A stretch of 15,177 nt of DNA from Eubacteriales Family XIII. Incertae Sedis bacterium (GTDB lineage Bacteria > Bacillota > Clostridia > Peptostreptococcales > Anaerovoracaceae). The position numbers and the translations under genes were made by a program. The stretch is taken from the NCBI GenBank assembly GCA_031289235.1, contig JAITPU010000036.1, forward strand, positions 1-15,177, written 5' to 3'. Positions 1-7,287 of this stretch are shown here, one piece after another. The stretch's first letter is position 1; every line of letters begins with the position of its first letter. The notes beneath the pieces were generated by a model. It saw only the letters and a program-made list of their open reading frames with translations. It searched no databases and was not told the DNA's origin.

Positions 1-156
1 TTCTACGCACAGTTTCGACTTCCTTCCGCGCCGTTTGTGCTTTTCCGCATATGCTTTTTGGAGTATTTCCACCATCTTGTTGAAGGTTGAGCGCTTTACC
101 CCACAAATCCTACGGAATTTTGTGTCCGGGTAAGTTCTTAAATTTTCGTATTTCAT
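1..156 (-). CDS. IS5-like transposase, N-terminal part (cut by window edge)
   Basis: Only the first 52 codons are visible, from an ATG at 156 running off the left edge with no stop. The peptide begins MKYENLRTYPDTKFRRICGV and continues with KRSTFNKMVEIL and a basic KRRGRKSK stretch. This pattern, a short lead, an FRR.xGV.R.TF.KMVEIL helix and then a basic GR(K/P)xKL segment, resembles the N-terminal helix-turn-helix region of IS5-family transposases (IS1031-like group) that carry a DDE_Tnp_4 catalytic domain. The catalytic domain lies outside the window, so intactness cannot be judged. GGGAG is only one base from the ATG, a poor ribosome-site spacing. A weak promoter-like pair on the minus strand (TTGCGA at 191-186 and TAAAAT at 168-163, 17-base gap) would put transcription almost at the start codon. 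The family call is by recalled resemblance and is moderately secure. Confidence 0.7.
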   Translation of the reverse strand, partial: MKYENLRTYPDTKFRRICGVKRSTFNKMVEILQKAYAEKHKRRGRKSKLCVE

Positions 157-200
157 GCTCCCATTTTATCATATTATTATTAATTTCGCAAAAAATCTAA

Positions 201-220
201 TGTGGATCAATGTGGATCAA
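201..220. repeat. Tandem 10-base direct repeat beside the transposase
   Basis: The decamer TGTGGATCAA occurs twice head to tail and is followed by a further TGA. It lies 44 bases upstream of the transposase start codon, where the terminal region of an insertion sequence is expected. It could be part of the IS end or a transposase binding repeat. The other IS end is outside the window, so terminal inverted repeats cannot be tested. Confidence 0.5.
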
Positions 221-287
221 TGACTCCGAAACTATTCCCATATATTTCCTCAGCAAAAAATTGCCGCGCCCAATTCACAAACACCTC

Positions 288-316
288 TTGCATCTGGGAA
301 CAATAGGTACTATACT
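288..316 (+). promoter_or_regulatory. Sigma-A-type promoter for the efflux operon
   Basis: A -35-like TTGCAT (288-293) and a -10-like TATACT (311-316) are separated by exactly 17 bases, close to the TTGACA/TATAAT consensus. Predicted transcription start is near 323, leaving a leader of about 80 bases before the adaptor ATG at 405. The adaptor has a good ribosome site, AAAGGA at 391-396, 8 bases before the ATG. The promoter is inferred from sequence only. Confidence 0.6.
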
Positions 317-324
317 GTAAATCG

Positions 325-337
325 CTTAACAGTTAAA
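325..337. promoter_or_regulatory. Palindrome at the start of the efflux operon, candidate MarR operator
   Basis: TTAAC (326-330), one central A (331) and GTTAA (332-336) form a perfect short inverted repeat, flanked by C and A. It sits at or just after the predicted transcription start of the efflux operon. A repressor bound here would block RNA polymerase, and MarR proteins bind AT-rich palindromes as dimers. The operon encodes a MarR-type protein, so autoregulation is plausible. The arms are only 5 bases long, so chance occurrence is possible. Confidence 0.35.
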
Positions 338-404
338 GAATTGTTATTATTCAGACATCAGCGAGGCGGGGCAGGAAGTAAGCAAGAAAGAAAGGAATTG
401 TCAT

Positions 405-1559
405 ATGCAAATGCAAGCACACAAAACGTATTATCTATGCGGCGCTCTTTTATGGGCCGTTTTCTCACTTTTGCTGTTTTCGGGCTGCTCGAATGATGTG
501 CAGGCCATAGAAACTCCGGCAAAGCCTATCGTCCAAACCGAAAGCCCCATACGCGGCGACATATCCCTTGAAAGCGAATTTATCGGAAAGGCGGAATCCG
601 GAACACAGGTTACCGTTTATCCTGAGGCAGTCGGTGAAGTGCGGTCTGTATTCTTTGGCGCGGGCGATATCGTAAAAGCGGGAGACGTGCTGTGCGCGCT
701 GAATGCGGATAAATTGCAGAACACACACGCCAACGCGGAAGTTGCCATAAGGGCAGCGGAAAACCGTGTGAAATCCGCAGCCGTTTCCCTGGCCTCCGCC
801 CGTCAGGCGCTGGAAGATGTACTTTACGGATACGAGTCGCTCAAAGACGCGATCCCGCAGAAAACACACGAGCAGCAAGTCGCGGCGGCGGAAGACGCAA
901 TCGCGCAGGCGGAACTCGCGAAGGAAAGCGCGGAGATTGCGCTGCGGCAGGCCCAGATATCATTGGCGCAGGTGAACGATTCGATGCTGGATTATAAAAT
1001 CGTCGCACCCATAAGCGGCGTTATCGATCAATGCAATGTGGATGTTTTCTCGGCGGTTTCACCCCAAACACCCGCTTATGTAATCGCAGAGAAGGAATAT
1101 ATGACGGTTGTTTTTCACGTCCCGGAAACAAGCTTAACCTATTTGCGGTTGGGGGACGCGATCACGATTCGTAAAGAGGATGCCGCGGGCAAAGGGGAAA
1201 TCACGGAAATCTCCTACTCGGCAAACGCGGTCAACCGCTTATACGCCATTGAAGCCCGCATATCTGACTCCGAGCTGTCACTGACAAGCGAATCCAATGT
1301 AAAAGTATTATTGGAAACCAACCATGCTGAAAACGCGCTGCTATTGCCAATAGACGCCGTCTACTATGACGGCGGGGAAGCTTACGTGTACAGGCTGCAG
1401 GATGGGCGCGCCGCCAAAACACCCGTGGAAATCGGCATGGCGGATGATGAGAAAGCGCAAGTCCTGTCGGGCGTAACCGCGGAGGACAAAATCATCACCA
1501 CATGGCACAAGCGTTTGGGGGACGGCGTTGAGGTTGAAGTGGCGGAGGCGAAGAAATAG
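405..1559 (+). CDS. RND efflux membrane-fusion adaptor, lipoprotein
   Basis: This 384-residue protein is a periplasmic-adaptor (HlyD/AcrA-type) subunit that couples an RND pump to the outside of the cell membrane. The N-terminus has a signal peptide with a hydrophobic core (about residues 11-26) and a lipobox FSGC, giving a predicted lipidated Cys28. A first half-lipoyl segment (about 68-104, with VGEVRSVFFGAGDIVKAGDVL) is followed by an Ala/Glu/Gln-rich coiled-coil hairpin (about 105-195). The second lipoyl half (VAPISGVIDQ) comes next, then a beta-barrel (about 230-310) and a membrane-proximal domain ending near LGDGVEVEV. This is the standard domain order and a usual length. The start is supported by AAAGGA 8 bases upstream. 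The stop TAG directly abuts the ATG of the permease gene, so the two are almost certainly co-translated. The substrate cannot be inferred from sequence. Confidence 0.92.
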   Translation: MQMQAHKTYYLCGALLWAVFSLLLFSGCSNDVQAIETPAKPIVQTESPIRGDISLESEFIGKAESGTQVTVYPEAVGEVRSVFFGAGDIVKAGDVLCALNADKLQNTHANAEVAIRAAENRVKSAAVSLASARQALEDVLYGYESLKDAIPQKTHEQQVAAAEDAIAQAELAKESAEIALRQAQISLAQVNDSMLDYKIVAPISGVIDQCNVDVFSAVSPQTPAYVIAEKEYMTVVFHVPETSLTYLRLGDAITIRKEDAAGKGEITEISYSANAVNRLYAIEARISDSELSLTSESNVKVLLETNHAENALLLPIDAVYYDGGEAYVYRLQDGRAAKTPVEIGMADDEKAQVLSGVTAEDKIITTWHKRLGDGVEVEVAEAKK

Positions 1560-4500
1560 ATGGGGCTTGTAAGGCTGGTTTTACGTCGTCCGGTATCCGT
1601 TCTGATCGTTGTGGCAGGCCTGTTGGTGTTCGGCGTCATGTCCGTTTTTTCGCTGCCAATGGAGTTGACGCCTGAGATGGAAATGCCCATGCTGGTCGTC
1701 AACACGATCTATCCGAATGCGGCGCCCCAAGATGTGGAAAAGCTCGTGACCCACGAGATCGAAGGCGTCGCGGCCTCCCTCAATGGTATTGATTCCATCA
1801 TTTCGCGTTCGAGCGAGAGCGTCTCACTTGTAATGCTCTCCTACGAATACGGCACAAATATGAACATCGCCTATACCGACTTGATGGAAAAGCTGAATAT
1901 GCTTTCCAATATTTTACCCGAAAACAGCACCACGCCTATCATCATAGCGATCGACATGAATGACTTGAACGCGAATATGACGATCTCGGTCAGCTCAGAA
2001 TCCACGGACGACTTGCTGTATCTTATCGAAGAAGAAATTGTGCCCGCGTTCGAAAAGCTTCCGTCTGTGGCGGATGTAAGCGTATCCGGCGGGCGCGAGC
2101 AATATATCCGCGTAGAACTTTTGGAAGAAAAACTGCAACAATACGGCGTCAGCAGGGAGATGATAATCGCCAGCGTTTCCGGCGCGGACTTCTCGATTCC
2201 GGCCGGCATCGCGGATTACGGCAGCCGATCCATGCCGGTGCGCGGCCAATTCGAAATCAATACGGTGGAAGACCTCCAAAAAATCGCGATTCCCCTGCCC
2301 GGCGGCGCGGTGATACGCCTTTCTGACGTCGCGAACGTTTACGAGGCGACCCGAGACGCGGACAGTCTCAGCCGGTACAACGGGAATGAGAACATCAGCC
2401 TGGGCATTTCCAAACGACAGAGCGCCAATGTTACCCAAGTGTCAGATGAAGTCAGGGAAGCCGTCCGCGAACTTTCTTCCCGCAACGAGGAGATTTCCAT
2501 TACGGTTGTGCAGGATGCGAGCGAAATGGTTACGTCGTCCCTTTCCTCCGTGGCCACCGCGTTGCTGCTCGGCATCCTCATATCCATGATCGTTTTGTTC
2601 CTGTTTTTCGGAGACGTGAGGGCGTCTTTAATCGTGGGCTGCGCCATGCCGATTTCTTTGCTTGTCACATTTATATTGATGCGATTTATGGGATTTTCGT
2701 TGAACCTGATCACGATGAGCGCATTGATATTGGGCATCGGCATGATGGTGGACAATTCAATCGTCGTTTTGGACAGCTGCTTTAAATCGGTCACAGAACG
2801 CGCAAGTCTTGTGGACGCGGCGTTGAAAGGCGCCAAATTCGTCATATCAGCCGTCGCCGGGTCAACAATTACGACAGTCGTCGTATTTTTGCCATTGGCA
2901 ATGATTCCCGGCATGTCGGGACAGATTTTCGGGCCATTGGGCTTCACCATCATTTTTGCATTAACCGCGTCGCTTGTCTCGGCCATGACGCTGGTTCCCC
3001 TGCTCTTTACACAATATCATCCCAGAGAAAACGCGAACGCGCCGGCGGCAAAACCTTTAATCCGGCTGGAAAAAAGTTACGCCAAGCTGCTCAAAATCCT
3101 CCTGCGCAGAAAAATAACCGGGCTGCTTGCAGCCGTCGCTTTGCTCCTGGGTTCCATAGGGCTCGCCACGCAAATCAACGTGGAACTTATGCCGGCTATT
3201 GATGAGGGCGTGATCTTGGTGGAGGCGGAAATGCGCCCCGGGGTTCGCCTTGAAAATGTTTCTTCGCTCATGGGTGAACTCGAAAAACTTGCGGCGTCCT
3301 ATCCCGATGTGGAGAGCTATTCTCTGAGCGCCGGGGGGTCCGCAAATCTTATGGGCGGAGGTTCGGGCAACACGGCCAGCATGTATCTGTATCTGCTGGA
3401 CGATCGCGCAATGAGCACGGAGGAGATAATATCGTCGCTGCGGGAGGCTGTCCGGGACTTCCTTGATTGTGAAATAAATATTTCCAGCTCAGGCGCAAAC
3501 CAGTCGGGATCTACCATGAGCAACGATGTGGAAATCAACTTGAAAGGAAACCATCTGGACGATCTCAAGGAAGCGGCAAAAACCATCGTTCAGATTATGG
3601 AAAATCGCACGGATATAGTGCGCGTATCTTCTACGGCCGAGGACAGCGACCCGCAGATGGAGATCGTTGTGGATCCCCTCGCGGCAGCCGGTTATGGGTT
3701 TACGCCCATGCAAATTCTCGGGGACGTGCGTACCGCGCTTTCCGGGCAGGAGACAGTCGGGCTTCGCAAGGATGATAAAGAGTACGAAATATGGGTGGAG
3801 TACCCGCCCGGGAAATATCAAAACATGGAGGATCTGACAGACATGCGGCTGGTTTCCCCGTCGGGCGCCGTCGTACCTCTCGCATCTTTAGCTCATCTGG
3901 ACTTTGCAGATGCGCCACAGAGCATTTCGCGCGATAACAACGAATATATTGTCACCGTCAGCGGAACTCCCACCGCGGCGGCAAAATTTACGGCTGCCGG
4001 GGATATCCGGGCAGTAGTGGAAACTATCGACTTTCCTGACGGCGTGGCTCTGGCGCAAAGCTCCATGGAGCAAATGCAGACCGAAGAGTTTTCTTCCTTG
4101 GGGATGGCGATCGCCGTGGCAGCCCTGTTGGTGTTCATGGTTATGGCGATCCAATTTGAGTCGCCCAAACTGTCGCTTATGGTTATGCTCTGCGTCCCTT
4201 TCAGCCTGATCGGCTCGCTCACGCTGCTCTTTGTCAGCGGGGTTTCTTTAAGCATGTCGTCCATACTTGGGTTTTTAGTGCTGGTTGGCACCGTTGTGAA
4301 CAACGGCATACTTTTCGTGAGCACAACCAACCAATATTGCGAGGAAATGCCTGTGGTGGAGGCGATATTCAAAGCAGCCCGCACGCGCCTGCGGCCGATT
4401 CTCATGACAACGCTGACGACAACCCTCGCCATCGTCCCAATGGCGCTTGGCATAGGCAGGGGGACGGAAATGATGCAAGGGCTTGGCATCGTCGTGATCG

Positions 4501-4634
4501 GCGGCTTGACCGCTTCCACATTGCTCAGCCTGCTGCTGCTGCCAATATTCTATTTACTCATGAAAGGGCAGCGGAAAAGGCGGAGCGAGCGCGGGAACGC
4601 AGAAAAGCCGCGCGTTATAGAGACAGAGGACTGA
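1560..4634 (+). CDS. RND-family efflux permease
   Basis: A 1024-residue inner-membrane proton-driven transporter of the RND superfamily (ACR_tran type), about the usual length of AcrB-like pumps. It shows the duplicated layout: TM1 (about 12-33), a large extracytoplasmic loop, a TM cluster (about 330-480), TM7 (about 518-538), a second large loop, and a TM cluster (about 845-1002) ending in a basic/acidic cytoplasmic tail. The TM4 motif reads GMMVDNSIVVLDS, so the AcrB Asp407-Asp408 pair is D398-N399 here. The TM10 motif GTVVNNGIL has Asn914 where AcrB has Lys940. By recollection, these variants recur in RND pumps of Gram-positive and Bacteroidetes-like groups, so they do not by themselves mean the pump is dead. 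GGAGG at 1544-1548 is the ribosome site, and the start directly follows the adaptor stop. Substrate is unknown. B. subtilis SwrC is the best-known Gram-positive relative. Confidence 0.94.
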   Translation: MGLVRLVLRRPVSVLIVVAGLLVFGVMSVFSLPMELTPEMEMPMLVVNTIYPNAAPQDVEKLVTHEIEGVAASLNGIDSIISRSSESVSLVMLSYEYGTNMNIAYTDLMEKLNMLSNILPENSTTPIIIAIDMNDLNANMTISVSSESTDDLLYLIEEEIVPAFEKLPSVADVSVSGGREQYIRVELLEEKLQQYGVSREMIIASVSGADFSIPAGIADYGSRSMPVRGQFEINTVEDLQKIAIPLPGGAVIRLSDVANVYEATRDADSLSRYNGNENISLGISKRQSANVTQVSDEVREAVRELSSRNEEISITVVQDASEMVTSSLSSVATALLLGILISMIVLFLFFGDVRASLIVGCAMPISLLVTFILMRFMGFSLNLITMSALILGIGMMVDNSIVVLDSCFKSVTERASLVDAALKGAKFVISAVAGSTITTVVVFLPLAMIPGMSGQIFGPLGFTIIFALTASLVSAMTLVPLLFTQYHPRENANAPAAKPLIRLEKSYAKLLKILLRRKITGLLAAVALLLGSIGLATQINVELMPAIDEGVILVEAEMRPGVRLENVSSLMGELEKLAASYPDVESYSLSAGGSANLMGGGSGNTASMYLYLLDDRAMSTEEIISSLREAVRDFLDCEINISSSGANQSGSTMSNDVEINLKGNHLDDLKEAAKTIVQIMENRTDIVRVSSTAEDSDPQMEIVVDPLAAAGYGFTPMQILGDVRTALSGQETVGLRKDDKEYEIWVEYPPGKYQNMEDLTDMRLVSPSGAVVPLASLAHLDFADAPQSISRDNNEYIVTVSGTPTAAAKFTAAGDIRAVVETIDFPDGVALAQSSMEQMQTEEFSSLGMAIAVAALLVFMVMAIQFESPKLSLMVMLCVPFSLIGSLTLLFVSGVSLSMSSILGFLVLVGTVVNNGILFVSTTNQYCEEMPVVEAIFKAARTRLRPILMTTLTTTLAIVPMALGIGRGTEMMQGLGIVVIGGLTASTLLSLLLLPIFYLLMKGQRKRRSERGNAEKPRVIETED

Positions 4635-4639
4635 CACCG

Positions 4640-4651
4640 TCATTCAAATGA
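4640..4651. promoter_or_regulatory. Short inverted repeat between permease and regulator genes
   Basis: TCATT (4640-4644), a CA spacer and AATGA (4647-4651) form a perfect 5-base-arm palindrome in the 63-base gap before the MarR-type gene. It could be a second regulator site, but the sequence differs from the palindrome at 326-336 and the arms are short. No clear promoter accompanies it. Confidence 0.2.
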
Positions 4652-4697
4652 GGGGGTATTGATTTCGCAGTGATGTAAATTGTGAAAGGAAATTGTT

Positions 4698-5180
4698 ATG
4701 GATAGCAATCTAAAAGAACAATATATACAGGTGCTGTTCCGTTTCAAAAAAGCAGGGCTGGATTTCCCCAAAGTATCGGATGTCAATATGACCGAGCTTT
4801 TTGTGATGGCGGGAATCTCCGAAAATGCCTTCTGCGGTGACAAAAGCGTTAATATGGCGGAAATTCAGAGCAGTATATATATCACGAAGGCGGCAATTTC
4901 ACAAATGTTTACATCACTTGAAAAAAAAGGATATGTCGTACGTGAAACAGACAGAAGCAACCGCCGCAAAATCACTGTCGAACTCACGGACGCGGGGAGC
5001 AAGATTCTTGAGGGCGCAAAGAAACAGGCTGATCAAATGTTGGAACAAACCCTTTCCCGGCTCGGCGAGGAAAACGCATGGCGGCTTATCACATTGCTAA
5101 ACCGGCTGTCGGATATTTTTGACGAAGTCAAGCAAAAAATATCGGCGGAACACGAAGCGAAAGACGGCAAGGATACATAG
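4698..5180 (+). CDS. MarR-family transcriptional regulator
   Basis: A 160-residue winged-helix DNA-binding protein, normal length for MarR proteins. The recognition region runs from about residue 60 to 100: ITKAAISQMFTSLEKKGYV is the helix-turn-helix and VRETDRSNRRKITVELTDAG is the wing, with the conserved D.xxRR pattern typical of MarR. Helices on both sides (about 1-35 and 105-150) would form the dimer interface and ligand pocket. A strong ribosome site GAAAGGA lies 7 bases before the ATG. The gene is 63 bases after the efflux permease in the same orientation and probably shares its transcript. The usual role of such a neighbour is ligand-relieved repression of the pump. That role and the likely ligand are inferred, not shown. 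Confidence 0.9.
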   Translation: MDSNLKEQYIQVLFRFKKAGLDFPKVSDVNMTELFVMAGISENAFCGDKSVNMAEIQSSIYITKAAISQMFTSLEKKGYVVRETDRSNRRKITVELTDAGSKILEGAKKQADQMLEQTLSRLGEENAWRLITLLNRLSDIFDEVKQKISAEHEAKDGKDT

Positions 5181-5226
5181 ACAGGAAAACACAGCTTCTT
5201 CCCGCAAATCCCGCGCGTGAAATCTG

Positions 5227-7080
5227 TTATTCCACCCCGTTCACTAAGGTTTCAATCTCTTTTTTCAGCCTGGAAATCCTCTCCTCGGCTTCTCCTCTGG
5301 TTTCGCCGCTCTCGGAAAGATAGATCTTCAGCTTGGGTTCCGTTCCCGAAGGCCTAGCGATGAAGCCGCCGCCGCCCTCAAACGCGTACTCTAAGATATC
5401 GGATTTGCGCGTCCCGGCGACTTTAGCCCTGTTTTCCGCGCCGCGATTCGTCCCGGGAGATTGCGCCCCGCGCCCCGGCGCGAGGTAATCCGTGAACTCC
5501 GCCACTTTTCGTGAAAACAGCCCGTCCTGAAATTTCTCCCTCAAAGTTTTCATGACTCGCCCTATCTTTTTCAGGCCGGCTTCTCCCCGCAGGCTGAATT
5601 CCACCAAGGAATTCAGATGAAATCCGCAGCGCCGGTAAACGGCTTCAAGCGCGTCTAAGAGAGTCAGGCCCTCGTCTTTGTACGCAGCCGCCATTTCGCA
5701 GATCAGCAGGCCGGCGTTTACTCCGTCCTTGTCCCGCACATGAGTTCCCGACAGGTACCCGCAGCTTTCTTCAAACCCGAAAATATAGCGATCTTCCTCG
5801 CCTTTGTTTTCCAGATTCGTGATCTGCTCGCCGATGAACTTGAATCCGGGCAAGACATTGACCATTTCCACGCCGTAACCTGCCGCGACAACGGAGGCGA
5901 GCGGGCTGCTGACGAGGCTCTTGAAGGCGATCGGCCTTTCCGGCATCTTTCCGGCCTTTATCTTGGAAGCGCAGATGAAATCCAAAAGCAGAACTCCGAT
6001 TTCATTTCCGCTAAGCTGTTCATAATCGTTGCCGCGCCGCACGGCGACACCTGCGCGGTCACAGTCCGGATCCGTGGCAAGCAGCAGATCCGGCGGATCT
6101 CCCTGAGCGCCGAGGGCCTCGCACAAGGCTAACCCGCGTTCGAGAGCTTCCCTCTTTTCAGGATTCGGATACGGACAGGTCTCAAAAGAGCCGGAGGGCG
6201 ATTCCTGTTCGCTCACCACACTTACCCGCTCAATGCCGGCCTGTTTAAACGCCTCGCGTACAGGCACGTTTCCCGTTCCGTACAGCGGCGTATATACGAT
6301 GGAAAAATTGGAAAAGTTTTGCTTTTTCACGGAAGTCTGCATTACCTTTTCCAGATAAGCCTCTTCAAGCTGCCGGGAGATGACCCTCAGCCGGGCCGGG
6401 CCGTCTTGCCCCCGCCACGATTCCGCGCTCCGCAGTTTTTCGTCAAAACCGCCGCCCCCAAGCTCGCCCGCCATGGTGAGCACGTCACGGAACATATCCA
6501 AACGCCCGATGCGATCCGCCACCGCGTCCGCCTCTTCCGGGAGGCTCTGACAGCCGTCCGCGCCGTAAAGCTTGTATCCGTTATACTCCTTCGGATTATG
6601 GCTCGCGGTGATCATGACGCCCGCGCGGCACCCGCAGCGGCGCACGGCGAAAGAAAGGGCCGGGGTGGGCGTGAGGTGGGGGAAAATATATACGCCTATG
6701 CCGTTCGCCAGCAGCACACAGGCTGTCTCCAGCGCGAATTCGCTGGATTTATGGCGGTTGTCACAGGCGATGGCGACCGTTGGGCGCGCGCTTTCAGTCC
6801 CGCCGCGCCTTTCGGAATTGATATGGTCCGCAACCCCCTGTGTGATCCTTCTCACGACATACAGGTTCATGCGGTTCGTTCCCGCGCCGAGAACGCCTCT
6901 CATGCCGCCGGTCCCAAATTCCAGATCGCGGTAAAACTTCTCATGGATTTCATTTCGTATTTCCGCGTCTTCGGGATCCGCTCCGTAGCCGTCCTTCATG
7001 TACAGCAGCTCTTTCTTCAGATCCGCGGGCAAATCCGGCTGCTTCAGCCAAAGATTTATTGTCGAAATCTCTTTTTCCAT
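5227..7080 (-). CDS. pgcA: Phospho-sugar mutase (alpha-phosphoglucomutase, PgcA type)
   Basis: The enzyme interconverts hexose 1- and 6-phosphates, feeding glucose 1-phosphate to nucleotide-sugar and glycolipid synthesis. It belongs to the alpha-D-phosphohexomutase superfamily and resembles B. subtilis PgcA along its length. Visible motifs are FGTGGMRG near the N-terminus, the phosphoserine loop GVMITASHNPKEYNGYK (catalytic Ser about 160), the metal-binding DPDCDR (about 337-342, all three Asp kept), the sugar-binding GFEESCGY, and the phosphate-binding RPSGTEPK near the C-terminus. At about 617 residues it is somewhat longer than the 581 of B. subtilis, with an extra Gly/Arg-rich stretch (APGRGAQSPGTNRGAENRAK) before the last domain. 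I chose the ATG at 7080 because GGAG lies 9 bases before it and the N-terminus then matches homologues. An ATG at 7107 (9 more residues) is possible. It converges on the MarR gene with a 46-base gap. Confidence 0.9.
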   Translation of the reverse strand: MEKEISTINLWLKQPDLPADLKKELLYMKDGYGADPEDAEIRNEIHEKFYRDLEFGTGGMRGVLGAGTNRMNLYVVRRITQGVADHINSERRGGTESARPTVAIACDNRHKSSEFALETACVLLANGIGVYIFPHLTPTPALSFAVRRCGCRAGVMITASHNPKEYNGYKLYGADGCQSLPEEADAVADRIGRLDMFRDVLTMAGELGGGGFDEKLRSAESWRGQDGPARLRVISRQLEEAYLEKVMQTSVKKQNFSNFSIVYTPLYGTGNVPVREAFKQAGIERVSVVSEQESPSGSFETCPYPNPEKREALERGLALCEALGAQGDPPDLLLATDPDCDRAGVAVRRGNDYEQLSGNEIGVLLLDFICASKIKAGKMPERPIAFKSLVSSPLASVVAAGYGVEMVNVLPGFKFIGEQITNLENKGEEDRYIFGFEESCGYLSGTHVRDKDGVNAGLLICEMAAAYKDEGLTLLDALEAVYRRCGFHLNSLVEFSLRGEAGLKKIGRVMKTLREKFQDGLFSRKVAEFTDYLAPGRGAQSPGTNRGAENRAKVAGTRKSDILEYAFEGGGGFIARPSGTEPKLKIYLSESGETRGEAEERISRLKKEIETLVNGVE

Positions 7081-7113
7081 CTTTATTATCTCCGAATCGT
7101 CAAGCATTCAAAT

Positions 7114-7157
7114 TATTGCTCCGCCAACCAAACGCCGGACCAAGGGGCGGAGCAATA
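7114..7157 (-). promoter_or_regulatory. Strong inverted repeat in the pgcA leader
   Basis: On the minus strand TATTGCTCCGCC (7157-7146) and GGCGGAGCAATA (7125-7114) are perfect 12-base complements around a 20-base loop. The stem ends 6 bases before the ATG at 7107 and about 33 bases before the preferred pgcA start at 7080. Its 3' arm contains GGCGGAG, the only ribosome-site candidate for the 7107 start, so the fold would hide it. There is no T-run after the stem, so it is not a canonical intrinsic terminator. It may be an mRNA stabilising or translation-control hairpin, or a dispersed repeat. The rest of the 7158-7287 gap shows only a weak GCGTCAG/CTGACGC pair (7169-7175 and 7205-7211) and no gene. 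Confidence 0.5.
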
Positions 7158-7287
7158 TAATTCAACCAGCGTCAGGAAACCGCCGCCATCCCCTCAGGAA
7201 CGCGCTGACGCGCTTCGTGCGGGCGGCCGCGCGGCATTTAATATCCGCCTGCAAAACGCTCGGTGGCAGACTCCAGCATACATCCGG

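Noticed and set aside
201..220. TGTGGATCAA repeats as DnaA boxes or a replication origin
   Set aside because: The DnaA box would be TGTGGATAA; both copies carry TGTGGATC, and there is no dnaA/dnaN neighbourhood or AT-rich unwinding cluster. An IS-associated repeat is more likely.
2339..2986. 215-codon frame on the - strand within the RND permease gene
   Set aside because: Antisense to a strongly conserved transporter region (TM2-TM5) with no independent support.
5181..5226. Bidirectional terminator between the converging marR and pgcA genes
   Set aside because: A terminator is expected here, but I could not find a stem of more than 4-5 pairs followed by a T-run on either strand.
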